Assembly: GCF_002005565.1 (NCBI RefSeq)
Contig: NZ_BDJC01000058.1
Location: forward strand, 1 to 39,724
DNA from: Streptomyces sp. JHA26
Lineage (GTDB): Bacteria; Actinomycetota; Actinomycetes; Streptomycetales; Streptomycetaceae
Reading direction: 5' to 3'
DNA: 39,724 nt
Of the stretch, positions 7,355 through 15,379 are shown in pieces. The number at the start of each line of letters is the position of its first letter. Position 1 is the first letter of the stretch. Below the pieces are notes generated by a model. That model was not told the DNA's origin. It worked only from the letters and a program-made list of their open reading frames with translations, and did not search any database. The position numbers and the translations under genes are program-made.

Positions 7355-8056
7355 ATGACGACCGTGACCGCGCAGACCCCCGCCGACTGGCCCGCGACCG
7401 AGGAGCGGGCCCGTGCCGTCCAGGACGCGCTGCGGGCGCGGGTGGTGCTCGGCGAACCGGGCCCGCCTCCCGGTACGGGACGTGTGACCGGCGTCGACGT
7501 CGCCTACGACGACGAACGGGACGTCGTCGCGGCGGCCGCCGTCGTCCTCGACGCGGCCACCCTCGCCGTGGTCGCCGAGGCCACCGCCGTCGGGCGGATC
7601 TCCTTCCCCTACGTACCCGGCCTGCTCGCCTTCCGCGAGATCCCCACCGTCCTCGCCGCCCTTCAGGCTCTGCCCTGCCCGCCCGGGCTGGTCGTCTGCG
7701 ACGGCTACGGGCTGGCCCATCCGCGCCGCTTCGGGCTCGCCAGCCACCTCGGCGTGCTCACCGGGCTGCCCACGATCGGCGTCGCCAAGAACCCGTTCAC
7801 CTTCGTCCACGACGACCCGAAGACGCCGCGCGGCAGCACGTCCCCGCTGCTCGACGGTGCCGAGGAGGTCGGGCGCGCGCTGCGGACGCGCGACGCGGTC
7901 AAGCCGGTCTTCGTCTCCGTCGGCCACCGCGTGAGCCTCGACAACGCCTGCGCGCACACCCTGGCGCTGACCCCCGCCTACCGCCTGCCGGAGACGACCC
8001 GCAGGGCGGACGCCCTGTGCCGCGCCGCCCTGCGGGACGCCACCTACCCGGCCTGA
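7355..8056 (+). CDS. nfi: Endonuclease V (deoxyinosine 3'-endonuclease)
   Basis: 233-residue endonuclease V, which nicks DNA at the second phosphodiester bond 3' to deoxyinosine and so starts repair of deaminated adenine. The catalytic acidic residues are in GVDVAYDDE, AFREIP and VCDGYGLAHPRR, and the strand-separating wedge appears as FPYVPG (PYIP in best-studied enzymes). The conserved Lys is in IGVAKN. Length is typical. ATG 7355 gives the normal N terminus. There is no ribosome binding site, but a TAGGCT -10 box lies just upstream, so the mRNA is probably leaderless. The 3' end overlaps the convergent small gene at 8044 by 13 bp. Confidence 0.93.
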   Translation: MTTVTAQTPADWPATEERARAVQDALRARVVLGEPGPPPGTGRVTGVDVAYDDERDVVAAAAVVLDAATLAVVAEATAVGRISFPYVPGLLAFREIPTVLAALQALPCPPGLVVCDGYGLAHPRRFGLASHLGVLTGLPTIGVAKNPFTFVHDDPKTPRGSTSPLLDGAEEVGRALRTRDAVKPVFVSVGHRVSLDNACAHTLALTPAYRLPETTRRADALCRAALRDATYPA

Positions 8057-8241
8057 CCGGCGACGCTCCAGCGGCCCACCTCCCGGTACTCCGAGTCGTG
8101 GATCACCGACGCGTCGCCGGGCCGGAGCGGGTAGTGCCGCAGGTTGCCGCCCCAGTACCGCAGGATCCGCTGCAGTTCGCCCACGGGGTCCGCGGCGAGG
8201 GGACCGTCGTCCAGGGTGACTTCGAGAAGGAACTTCGTCAT
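8044..8241 (-). CDS. Small conserved hypothetical protein, 65 residues
   Basis: 65-residue soluble protein beginning MTKFLLEVTLDDGP, with a central LQRILRYWGGNLRHYPL segment and SEYREVGRWSVAG near the end. I do not assign it to a characterised family. Codon use is typical of a real streptomycete gene, and the tail-to-tail 13-bp overlap with endonuclease V argues for two real coding regions. The start ATG 8239-8241 overlaps the stop of a six-codon mini-ORF (ATGA), and GAGGG lies only about 2 nt before it, too close for ordinary initiation. Translation may therefore depend on coupling to the upstream mini-ORFs. Confidence 0.7.
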   Translation of the reverse strand: MTKFLLEVTLDDGPLAADPVGELQRILRYWGGNLRHYPLRPGDASVIHDSEYREVGRWSVAGQAG

Positions 8242-8258
8242 ACCCTCGATGGTTTCAT
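8238..8258 (-). CDS. Six-codon mini-ORF (MKPSRV)
   Basis: Reading ATG at 8258 down to TGA at 8238 gives MKPSRV. Its ATG overlaps the stop of the preceding 13-codon ORF and its stop overlaps the ATG of the 65-residue gene. It may be chance, but the two ATGA-type overlaps in a row suggest translational relay. Confidence 0.3.
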   Translation of the reverse strand: MKPSRV

Positions 8259-8296
8259 TGAACTACTCTGTGAGACTTTTCCGCGACCCGCGGCAC
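8255..8296 (-). CDS. Thirteen-codon leader ORF with strong ribosome binding site
   Basis: GTG at 8296 is preceded by TAGGAGG with a short 3-nt spacer. The ORF encodes VPRVAEKSHRVVQ and ends in a TGA overlapping the next ATG. This is the only strong ribosome binding site before the 65-residue gene. The surrounding stretch, about 8240-8280, is unusually AT-rich for this genome. No transcription data can be read from the sequence. Confidence 0.35.
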   Translation of the reverse strand: MPRVAEKSHRVVQ

Positions 8297-8374
8297 GATC
8301 CTCCTAGTAAGGCGCCTTTCCGGACGCGAGAAGCCTCAAAGCGCGGACACGGTCACCGGACCGGCCGCCGGACG

Positions 8375-9553
8375 TCACCGCCGGGCGACCACCCGGAAGC
8401 CGATCCCCGCCGCCCGCAGACGCTCGGTCAGCGCGTCGCCCATCGCCACCGCCGTCGTGACCTGGCCGGCGGTCGGCGGCAGGTCGTCGAGGGCGAGGGA
8501 CAGCGCCGCCTCGGCGAACATCTTCGCCGTCTCGTCGTAGCCCGGGTCGCCGCCCGAGACCTCGGTGAACACCCGGCGGCCGCCGCCCTCGCCCACGAAG
8601 CGGACCCGGAACCAGCTCTTCGCGCGCTTCTGCGGGCTCGGCCCGTCCCCGGGCCGCAGCAGGCCGGACAGGCGGCGCCGCACCGGCGGGACCTGCGCGG
8701 CCGCCACCAGCGCGCCCAGCGCCGCCACCCCGCCCACCGCGACGGGCAGGTGACGGACGGCCGCGTAGTGGCGGTAGCGGAAGTCGGGACCGTACCGGTC
8801 GAGCACCGCGGCGGAACGCCGCACGATCTGCGGGTCGACGGTCGGCAGCGGCAGCGCCCAGGCCCCCACCTCCCCGGCGAACCGTGGCGCGCCCGCCGGC
8901 GCCACCGCCCGGCGGCCCACCAGCCGCGGCTCGTGCCGGCGCCGGTCCCGCGCCGCGGCCCGCATCTGCCGGCCGCGCGCGAGCTGGCCGAGCGCGGAGG
9001 CGAACGTCCCGCCGGAGAAGGCGGCACCGGCGGTCACGAAGCCGTCCACGGTCAGCGGCACGCCCTCCGGCAACTGCCGCACCGTGAAGTACACGCCCAG
9101 ATCGTGCGGCACGGAGTCGAAGCCGCACGCGTGCACCAGCCGCGCGCCGGTCTCCCGCGCGCGTGCGTCGTGCCGCACGTACACGAGGTCCACGAACTCG
9201 GGCTCGCCCGTCAGGTCCAGATAGTCCGTGCCGGTGTCCGCACAGGCGGCGACGAGCCCCTCGCCGTAACGGACGTACGGGCCGACCGTCGAGGCGACCA
9301 CACGCGCCTGCCCGGCGAGCGCGCGCAGGGAGGCCGGTTCGGACACGTCCGCCCGCAGCACGCCGACGTCCGCGCCGGTAGGCAGCCGCCCGGCGAGCCG
9401 CCGCAGCTTCTCCCCGTCGCGTCCGGCGATCGCCCAGCGCAGTCCCTCGGGCGTGTGCGCGGCGAGGTACCGCGCGGTCAGCTCGCCCACGAACCCCGTC
9501 GCCCCGAAGAGCACGATGTCGTACGGCCGATCCGTCCTGCTCGGCATGCTCAT
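8375..9553 (-). CDS. Saccharopine dehydrogenase-like / trans-acting enoyl reductase family protein
   Basis: 392-residue NAD(P)-binding protein of the saccharopine dehydrogenase-like family that includes mycobacterial trans-acting enoyl reductase Rv2953. A Rossmann fold at the N terminus starts with YDIVLFGATGFVGELTARYL. It is followed by AGRDGEKLRRLAGRL, DVSEPASLRAL and the STVGPYVRYGEGLVAACADTG segment typical of this group. The middle has HACGFDSVPHDLGV. A hydrophobic stretch near 285-305 (VAVGGVAALGALVAAAQV) may touch the membrane. In mycobacteria this activity reduces enoyl intermediates during complex lipid synthesis; here no polyketide synthase is adjacent, so the substrate is open. ATG 9551-9553 has AAGGG 4 nt upstream. 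It is divergent from the beta-oxidation operon and shares its intergenic region. Confidence 0.8.
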   Translation of the reverse strand: MSMPSRTDRPYDIVLFGATGFVGELTARYLAAHTPEGLRWAIAGRDGEKLRRLAGRLPTGADVGVLRADVSEPASLRALAGQARVVASTVGPYVRYGEGLVAACADTGTDYLDLTGEPEFVDLVYVRHDARARETGARLVHACGFDSVPHDLGVYFTVRQLPEGVPLTVDGFVTAGAAFSGGTFASALGQLARGRQMRAAARDRRRHEPRLVGRRAVAPAGAPRFAGEVGAWALPLPTVDPQIVRRSAAVLDRYGPDFRYRHYAAVRHLPVAVGGVAALGALVAAAQVPPVRRRLSGLLRPGDGPSPQKRAKSWFRVRFVGEGGGRRVFTEVSGGDPGYDETAKMFAEAALSLALDDLPPTAGQVTTAVAMGDALTERLRAAGIGFRVVARR

Positions 9554-9689
9554 GACACCCTTTCATCACCGTTCGGCGTCCCTCGGCGGCCTCGCCGGCC
9601 AGCCCTTGGGCCCACAGCGCGCGCCGTCGCCGGTGGCCGAGGCTAGCGTGAGCAGTGCCGGGTCCGACGACGAGCCTGCCCCATAATTG

Positions 9690-9703
9690 GCTAAGCGCTT
9701 GCT
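9690..9703. promoter_or_regulatory. TetR-type palindrome between reductase and mcr-fadAB
   Basis: GCTAAGCGCTTGCT centres on the perfect 8-mer AAGCGCTT and resembles AnCAAGnnCTTGnT-type sites used by acyl-CoA-responsive TetR regulators such as KstR2. It lies 10 bp upstream of the predicted mcr -35 box. The regulator is not in the window. Confidence 0.4.
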
Positions 9704-9712
9704 CGCCAGGTC

Positions 9713-9741
9713 TTGTGCCGAGTGGAACACGTTCTTAGCAT
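9713..9741 (+). promoter_or_regulatory. Promoter of the mcr-fadA-fadB operon
   Basis: TTGTGC (9713-9718), a 17-bp spacer and TAGCAT (9736-9741) give a good housekeeping-type promoter. Transcription would start near 9748, directly at the left edge of the proposed MerR operator. Confidence 0.6.
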
Positions 9742-9748
9742 CGCTGGT

Positions 9749-9767
9749 GTTACATCAGTTGTGTCAC
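9749..9767. promoter_or_regulatory. Proposed MerR operator at the mcr-fadAB start site
   Basis: GTTACAT-CAGTT-GTGTCAC is an imperfect 7-5-7 inverted repeat that matches the site in the merR promoter (15178-15196). Its position from about +1 to +19 would suit repression. The similarity is seen; binding is inferred. Confidence 0.5.
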
Positions 9768-9782
9768 AACGCTGGGGGCTCG

Positions 9783-10937
9783 ATGACAGAGGCGAAGGCG
9801 CCGGGTGACGGCCCGCTCGACGGTGTGCGCGTGGTCGAACTGGCCGCCATCGGCCCCGGGCCCTTCGCCGCCATGCTCCTCGCCGACCTCGGCGCCGACG
9901 TCGTCCGCGTCGACCGGCCCGGCGGCCCCGGCCTCGCGATCGACCCCGCCCGCGACGTCACCAACCGCAACAAGCGCTCGGTGATCGTCGACCTCAAGGC
10001 GCCCGACGGCCCGGCCCACGTCCTCGACCTGGCCGAACGCGCCGACGTCCTGATCGAGGGCTACCGCCCCGGCGTCGCCGAGCGCCTCGGCGTCGGTCCG
10101 GCCGACTGCCACGCCCGCAACCCGCGCCTCGTCTACGGCCGCATGACCGGCTGGGGCCAGGACGGCCCCCTGGCCCGGCGCGCCGGCCACGACATCGGGT
10201 ACATCGCGCTCACCGGCACCCTCGGCATGACCGGCGCCCCCGACGGACCGCCGGCCTTCCCCGCCAACCTCCTCGGCGACTACGCGGGCGGCTCCCTCTA
10301 CCTGGCCGTCGGCATCCTCGCCGCCCTGCACCACGCCCGCGCCACCGGCACCGGCCAGGTCGTCGACGCCGCCATCGTGGACGGCGCCGCCCACCTTTCG
10401 GCGATGATCCACGGCATGCTCGCCGCCGGTGCCTGGCAGGACCGGCGCGGCAGCAACCTCCTCGACGGCGGCGCCCCGTTCTACGGCACCTACGAGACGG
10501 CCGACGGCGGGTACATGGCGGTCGGCGCCCTGGAGCCGCAGTTCTACGCCGAGTTCCTGCAGCGGCTCGGCGCCCGGGGCGAGGTACCGGCCCGCGAGGA
10601 CACGGCCCGCTGGGGCGAGCTGCGCGAGACGATCGCCGCCCGCTTCAAGGCCCGCACCCGGGACGAGTGGACGGCCGTCTTCACGGACTCCGACGCCTGC
10701 GTGGCCCCCGTCCTGTCGCTGCGCGAGGCCCCGCACCACCCGCACCTCGCCGCCCGCGGCACCTTCACCGACCACGGCGGCATCACCCAGCCGGCCCCCG
10801 CGCCCCGTTTCTCGGCGACCCCCACCACCGTCCGCACCGGGCCCGCCCTGCCCGGCGCCGACGCGCGGGCCGTCGCCCGCGACTGGGGCCTGCCCCGCAC
10901 CCCAGAGCCGAACAGCCCCGCGAAGAACCCTCAGTGA
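9783..10937 (+). CDS. mcr: Alpha-methylacyl-CoA racemase (CaiB/BaiF family III CoA transferase fold)
   Basis: 384-residue CaiB/BaiF-fold protein. Its closest recognisable pattern is alpha-methylacyl-CoA racemase rather than a true CoA transferase: GRMTGWGQDGPLARRAGHD, then PANLLGDYAGG. The catalytic pair of the mycobacterial enzyme corresponds to His136 and Asp166 here. It would interconvert the 2R and 2S methylacyl-CoA epimers so that methyl-branched fatty acids can enter beta-oxidation, which fits its place before fadA and fadB. ATG 9783 has a GGGGG stretch 5 nt upstream; the frame is open 32 codons upstream but those codons cover the promoter. The next gene starts 11 bp after its stop, so they are one transcript. 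Confidence 0.87.
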   Translation: MTEAKAPGDGPLDGVRVVELAAIGPGPFAAMLLADLGADVVRVDRPGGPGLAIDPARDVTNRNKRSVIVDLKAPDGPAHVLDLAERADVLIEGYRPGVAERLGVGPADCHARNPRLVYGRMTGWGQDGPLARRAGHDIGYIALTGTLGMTGAPDGPPAFPANLLGDYAGGSLYLAVGILAALHHARATGTGQVVDAAIVDGAAHLSAMIHGMLAAGAWQDRRGSNLLDGGAPFYGTYETADGGYMAVGALEPQFYAEFLQRLGARGEVPAREDTARWGELRETIAARFKARTRDEWTAVFTDSDACVAPVLSLREAPHHPHLAARGTFTDHGGITQPAPAPRFSATPTTVRTGPALPGADARAVARDWGLPRTPEPNSPAKNPQ

Positions 10938-10948
10938 AAGGCCTGCCA

Positions 10949-12163
10949 GTGACCACCGAAGCGTACGTGTACGACGCGATCCGCACCCCGCGCGGACGCG
11001 GCAAGGCGAACGGCGCCCTGCACGGCACGAAGCCCGTCGACCTGGTCGTCGGCCTCATCCACGAGATCCGCGCCCGGTTCCCCGGCCTCGACCCGGCCGC
11101 CGTCGACGACATCGTCCTCGGCGTCGTCGGCCCGGTCGGCGACCAGGGCTCCGACATCGCCCGCATCGCCGCCATCGCCGCCGGACTCCCCGACACGGTG
11201 GCCGGGGTCCAGGAGAACCGCTTCTGCGCCTCCGGCCTGGAGGCCGTCAACATGGCGGCCATGAAGGTCCGCTCCGGCTGGGAGGACCTGGTCCTCGCCG
11301 GCGGCGTCGAGTCCATGTCCCGGGTGCCGATGGCCTCGGACGGCGGCGCCTGGTTCAACGACCCGATGACCAACCTCGCCACCAACTTCGTCCCGCAGGG
11401 CATCGGCGCCGACCTGATCGCCACCATCGAGGGCTTCTCCCGCCGCGACGTCGACGAGTACGCGGCCCTCTCCCAGGAGCGGGCGGCCACGGCGTGGAAG
11501 GAGGGCCGTTTCGAGCGGTCCGTCGTGCCGGTGAAGGACCGCGCCGGCCTCACCGTCCTCGACCACGACGAGCACCTGCGCCCCGGCACCACCGCCGACT
11601 CCCTCGGAAAGCTGAAGCCGTCCTTCGCCGACATCGGCGAACTCGGCGGCTTCGACGCCGTCGCGCTGCAGAAGTACCACTGGGTCGAGAAGATCGACCA
11701 CGTCCACCACGCCGGCAACTCCTCCGGCATCGTCGACGGCGCCTCCCTGGTCGCCATCGGCTCCAAGGAGGCGGGCGAGCGCCACGGGCTCACCCCTCGC
11801 GCGCGGATCGTCTCCGCCGCCGTGTCCGGTTCCGAGCCCACCATCATGCTCACCGGGCCCGCCCCCGCCACCCGCAAGGCCCTCGCCAAGGCCGGGCTGA
11901 CCATCGACGACATCGACCTGGTCGAGATCAACGAGGCGTTCGCCGCGGTCGTCCTGCGCTTCGTCAAGGACATGGGACTGTCCCTGGACAAGGTCAACGT
12001 CAACGGCGGCGCCATCGCGCTGGGCCACCCGCTCGGCGCCACCGGCGCGATGATCCTCGGCACGCTCGTCGACGAACTGGAGCGCCAGGACAAGCGGTAC
12101 GGCCTCGCCACCCTGTGCGTGGGCGGCGGCATGGGCATCGCCACCATCGTCGAGCGCGTCTGA
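10949..12163 (+). CDS. fadA: Acetyl-CoA C-acyltransferase (3-ketoacyl-CoA thiolase)
   Basis: 404-residue thiolase catalysing the last step of beta-oxidation, cleavage of 3-ketoacyl-CoA by CoA to acetyl-CoA and a shortened acyl-CoA. The acylated nucleophile is Cys93 in ENRFCASGLEAVN, the conserved His is in GGAIALGHPLGATG and the second catalytic Cys is about residue 390 in CVGGGMG. GTG 10949 is preferred because AAAGG lies 7 nt upstream. An in-frame GTG at 10934 overlaps the racemase stop as GTGA and would add five residues; it is a credible alternative. FadB follows 34 bp downstream, and together they form the usual two-subunit beta-oxidation complex. Confidence 0.95.
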   Translation: MTTEAYVYDAIRTPRGRGKANGALHGTKPVDLVVGLIHEIRARFPGLDPAAVDDIVLGVVGPVGDQGSDIARIAAIAAGLPDTVAGVQENRFCASGLEAVNMAAMKVRSGWEDLVLAGGVESMSRVPMASDGGAWFNDPMTNLATNFVPQGIGADLIATIEGFSRRDVDEYAALSQERAATAWKEGRFERSVVPVKDRAGLTVLDHDEHLRPGTTADSLGKLKPSFADIGELGGFDAVALQKYHWVEKIDHVHHAGNSSGIVDGASLVAIGSKEAGERHGLTPRARIVSAAVSGSEPTIMLTGPAPATRKALAKAGLTIDDIDLVEINEAFAAVVLRFVKDMGLSLDKVNVNGGAIALGHPLGATGAMILGTLVDELERQDKRYGLATLCVGGGMGIATIVERV

Positions 12164-12197
12164 CCCCCTCCCGACGGACCACCTGGAGCACACCCTC

Positions 12198-14378
12198 ATG
12201 ACCACCGAGTCCACCACCATCCGCTGGGAGCAGGACGACACCGGCGTCGTCACCCTCGTCATCGACGACCCCGACCAGTCCGCGAACACCATGAACCAGG
12301 CGTTCCGCGCGTCCCTCGCGGCCGTCACCGACCGCCTGGAGGCCGAGAAGGACGCGATCCGCGGCGTCATCGTCACCTCCGCCAAGAAGACCTTCTTCGC
12401 CGGCGGCGACCTGCGCGACCTGATCCGCGTCACCCCCGAGACCGCGCAGGACCTCTTCGACGGCGGCATGGCGATCAAGCGCGACCTGCGCCGCATCGAG
12501 ACCCTCGGCAAGCCCGTCGTCGCCGCGCTGAACGGCGCCGCCCTCGGCGGCGGCTACGAGATCGCCCTCGCCTGCCACCACCGCGTCGCCCTCGACGCGC
12601 CCGGCTCCAAGATCGGCTGCCCCGAGGTCACCCTCGGCCTGCTCCCCGGAGGCGGCGGCGTCGTCCGCACCGTCCGGATGCTCGGCATCACCGACGCGCT
12701 GCTGAAGGTCCTCCTCCAGGGCACCCAGTACTCCCCGCGCCGCGCCCTGGAGAACGGCCTGGTCGACGAGGTCGCCGAGTCCCGCGAGGACATGCTCGCC
12801 AGGGCCCGCGCCTTCATCGACGCCCACCCGGAGTCCGCCCAGCCCTGGGACAGGCCCGGCTACCGCATCCCCGGCGGCACCCCCGCCCACCCCAAGTTCG
12901 CCGCCAACCTGCCCGCCTTCCCGGCCAACCTGCGCAAGCAGACCAACGGCGCCCCCTACCCGGCGCCGCGCAACATCATGGCCGCCGCCGTCGAGGGCGC
13001 CCAGGTCGACTTCGAGACCGCGCAGGTCATCGAGGCCCGCTACTTCGTGGAGCTGGCCGCCGGCCAGACCGCGAAGAACATGATCCAGGCGTTCTTCTTC
13101 GACCTCCAGGCCGTCAACTCCGGCGCCAACCGCCCCCAGGGCGTCGAACCCCGCCAGGTCCGCAGGGTCGCCGTCCTCGGCGCCGGCATGATGGGCGCCG
13201 GCATCGCCTACTCGTGCGCCCGCGCGGGCATCGACGTCGTCCTCAAGGACGTCTCCCTGGAGGCGGCGCTCAAGGGCAAGGGCTACTCCGAGAAGCTGTG
13301 CGCCAAGGCCGTCGCCAAGGGCCGGACGACCCAGGAGAAGGCCGACGCGCTGCTCGCCCGCATCACCCCGACCGCGGAGGCCGCCGACCTCGCGGGCTGC
13401 GACGCGGTCATCGAGGCGGTCTTCGAGGACACGTCCCTCAAGCACAAGGTCTTCCAGGAGATCCAGGACGTCGTCGCCCCCGACGCGCTGCTGTGTTCCA
13501 ACACCTCCACGCTGCCCATCACGGCGCTCGCCGAGGGCGTCGAGCGGCAGGACGACTTCATCGGACTGCACTTCTTCTCGCCCGTCGACAAGATGCCGCT
13601 GGTCGAGATCATCAGGGGCGAGCGGACCGGCGACGAGGCCCTCGCCCGCGCCTTCGACCTGGTCCGGCAGATCAAGAAGACGCCGATCGTCGTCAACGAC
13701 TCGCGCGGCTTCTTCACCTCCCGCGTCATCGGCCACTTCATCAACGAGGGCGTCGCCATGGTCGGCGAGGGCGTCGAGCCCGCGTCCGTCGAGCAGGCCG
13801 CGGCCCAGGCGGGCTACCCGGCCAAGGTGCTCTCCCTGATGGACGAGCTGACGCTGACCCTCCCGCGGAAGATCCGCCACGAGACGAAGCGGGCCGTGGA
13901 GGAGGCGGGCGGCACCTGGACCGCGCACCCCGCCGAGGCCGTCATCGACCGCATGGTCGACGAGTTCGGCCGCCCCGGCCGCAGCGGCGGCGCCGGCTTC
14001 TACGAGTACGGCGACGACGGCAGGCGCACCGGGCTGTGGCCGGGGCTGCGCGAGCACTTCACGAAGCCCGGGTACGAGATCCCCTTCCGCGACATGCAGG
14101 AGCGCATGCTGTTCTCCGAGGCGCTGGACACCGTCCGCCTCCTGGAGGAGGGCGTGCTGACCTCCGTCGCCGACGCCAACATCGGCTCGATCTTCGGCAT
14201 CGGCTTCCCCGGCTGGACCGGTGGCGTCCTCCAGTACGTCAACGGCTACGAGGGGGGCCTGCCCGGCTTCGTGGCCCGCGCGCGCGAGCTCGCCGAGCGC
14301 TACGGCGACCGGTTCACGCCGCCCGCGCTGCTCGTGGAGAAGGCGGAGAAGGGGGAGGTCTTCACCGACGGCCGCTGA
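12198..14378 (+). CDS. fadB: Multifunctional fatty-acid oxidation protein: enoyl-CoA hydratase / 3-hydroxyacyl-CoA dehydrogenase
   Basis: 726-residue alpha subunit of the beta-oxidation complex. The N-terminal hydratase domain (about 1-200) has both catalytic glutamates, Glu121 in GGGYEIALAC and Glu143 in CPEVTLGLLPGGGG. The NAD-binding dehydrogenase domain begins near residue 320 with VAVLGAGMMGAGIAYS. Its catalytic His is near 457 in GLHFFSPVDKMPLVEI, and the two C-terminal dehydrogenase lobes follow. It hydrates trans-2-enoyl-CoA and oxidises the 3-hydroxyacyl-CoA, feeding FadA. ATG 12198 has CTGGAG about 8 nt upstream. Last gene of the operon, it is convergent with merR, whose stop is 37 bp away; I see no clear terminator in that gap. 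Confidence 0.95.
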   Translation: MTTESTTIRWEQDDTGVVTLVIDDPDQSANTMNQAFRASLAAVTDRLEAEKDAIRGVIVTSAKKTFFAGGDLRDLIRVTPETAQDLFDGGMAIKRDLRRIETLGKPVVAALNGAALGGGYEIALACHHRVALDAPGSKIGCPEVTLGLLPGGGGVVRTVRMLGITDALLKVLLQGTQYSPRRALENGLVDEVAESREDMLARARAFIDAHPESAQPWDRPGYRIPGGTPAHPKFAANLPAFPANLRKQTNGAPYPAPRNIMAAAVEGAQVDFETAQVIEARYFVELAAGQTAKNMIQAFFFDLQAVNSGANRPQGVEPRQVRRVAVLGAGMMGAGIAYSCARAGIDVVLKDVSLEAALKGKGYSEKLCAKAVAKGRTTQEKADALLARITPTAEAADLAGCDAVIEAVFEDTSLKHKVFQEIQDVVAPDALLCSNTSTLPITALAEGVERQDDFIGLHFFSPVDKMPLVEIIRGERTGDEALARAFDLVRQIKKTPIVVNDSRGFFTSRVIGHFINEGVAMVGEGVEPASVEQAAAQAGYPAKVLSLMDELTLTLPRKIRHETKRAVEEAGGTWTAHPAEAVIDRMVDEFGRPGRSGGAGFYEYGDDGRRTGLWPGLREHFTKPGYEIPFRDMQERMLFSEALDTVRLLEEGVLTSVADANIGSIFGIGFPGWTGGVLQYVNGYEGGLPGFVARARELAERYGDRFTPPALLVEKAEKGEVFTDGR

Positions 14379-14415
14379 CGGCACCCTCCCACCGGCGGCG
14401 AGCGACCAGGGGTCC

Positions 14416-15147
14416 TCAGCGCTCGTCGCCGGTGTCGAGCCACTCCCGCAGCTCGTCCCGCAGCGACCGCTGGAAGGTGGTCAGCAGCGCCTGCACCACG
14501 ATCGGGTGCATGTGGGCGGACAGGGACCGCACGTCCCGCGCGTCGCGCTCGGCGACCGCGTCGCGCAGCAGCCGCGACAGATCCCGCGCGGCGGCCCGGG
14601 AGTGCTCGAGCAGGGCCGTACGGGCGGCGAGGACCGTCTCGGGGGACAGGGGCACGTCGAGCAGCTCGACGCCGAGCCGGAGCAGTCCCGTGTCGACGCG
14701 GTAGGCGCCGTGGCCGTCCTCCCCGTCCTCCCCGTCGTCCCGCGCGACGATGTCCATCTCCGCCAGCCGGTCCACCTCCCCGTCGGTCAGCGGCCGCCCG
14801 GCCCGCCGGCCCAGCTCCTCGCGCGTGACCCGTTCCACCGCCCGAGGCGCCCAGGAGGCCACCACCGCCCGGTGCAGCGCGAGGTCGTGAGCGGTCAGGT
14901 CCGGCGGCAGCTGCTTCAGGTACCGCTCGATCGCGGCCAGCGTCATGCCCTGGTGCCGGAGCTCCTCGATCAGCGCCAGCCGGGCCAGGTGCTCCCGGCC
15001 GTAGCGCCCGACCCGCCGCGGGCCGATCGCCGGCGGCGGCAGCAGACCCTTGGTGCCGTAGAAGCGGACCGTACGCACCGTGACGCCGGTCCGCGCGGCC
15101 AGCTCGTCGATGGTGAGGGCCGGCTCCCCGGTGTCGCTCGTCGTCAT
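14416..15147 (-). CDS. MerR family transcriptional regulator, likely controller of mcr-fadAB
   Basis: 243-residue MerR-type regulator. The winged-helix DNA-binding domain occupies about residues 9-80: LTIDELAARTGVTVRTVRFY, the GLLPPP wing, then RYGREHLARLALIEELRHQG and the first coiled-coil helix. The remaining 160 residues form an effector domain without the Cys ligands of metal sensors, so a lipid or acyl-CoA ligand is plausible. ATG 15145-15147 is chosen because a promoter (TGTCAC, 17 bp, GATACT) ends 7 nt before it, making the mRNA nearly leaderless. The 17 extra codons upstream in this frame cover that promoter. An operator-like repeat overlaps its -35 box and recurs at the fad operon start, implying autoregulation plus control of the convergent operon. 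Confidence 0.9.
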   Translation of the reverse strand: MTTSDTGEPALTIDELAARTGVTVRTVRFYGTKGLLPPPAIGPRRVGRYGREHLARLALIEELRHQGMTLAAIERYLKQLPPDLTAHDLALHRAVVASWAPRAVERVTREELGRRAGRPLTDGEVDRLAEMDIVARDDGEDGEDGHGAYRVDTGLLRLGVELLDVPLSPETVLAARTALLEHSRAAARDLSRLLRDAVAERDARDVRSLSAHMHPIVVQALLTTFQRSLRDELREWLDTGDER

Positions 15148-15154
15148 GTGCAGC

Positions 15155-15183
15155 AGTATCGCTGTCCCACCCGTGCTGTGACA
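15155..15183 (-). promoter_or_regulatory. merR promoter, leaderless
   Basis: On the minus strand TGTCAC (15178-15183), a 17-bp spacer and GATACT (15155-15160) precede the ATG by 7 nt. The -35 box lies inside the operator half-site. Confidence 0.5.
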
Positions 15184-15196
15184 CCTCATGTGTCCC
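15178..15196. promoter_or_regulatory. Proposed MerR autoregulatory operator
   Basis: GTGACAC-CTCAT-GTGTCCC is a 7-5-7 inverted repeat with one mismatch between arms. It covers the merR -35 box and matches the element at 9749-9767 in spacing and half-site sequence. Confidence 0.5.
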
Positions 15197-15227
15197 ACGT
15201 GAAGGCACCCGACGGTTCCTGTGAGAA

Positions 15228-15242
15228 GTCACGCTGTGTGAC
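15228..15242. promoter_or_regulatory. Inverted repeat GTCAC-N5-GTGAC upstream of the permease
   Basis: GTCAC and GTGAC flank GCTGT. The half-sites are those of the MerR operator but in the opposite (everted) order, 32 bp further from merR and 138 bp before the permease start. It could be a second site for the same regulator or chance. Confidence 0.3.
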
Positions 15243-15379
15243 ATGGGCCACCGCGTCGGAACGCAGAGTCGTGGGAAGGTGCTGATCTGGTCTGTGCCGC
15301 GAAGGGTGGTGCGGGCCTAGTCACTGTACGGACGACCCGGGCGCACCCCACCCGGGCGCACCAGAGAGTGGAACCACCC

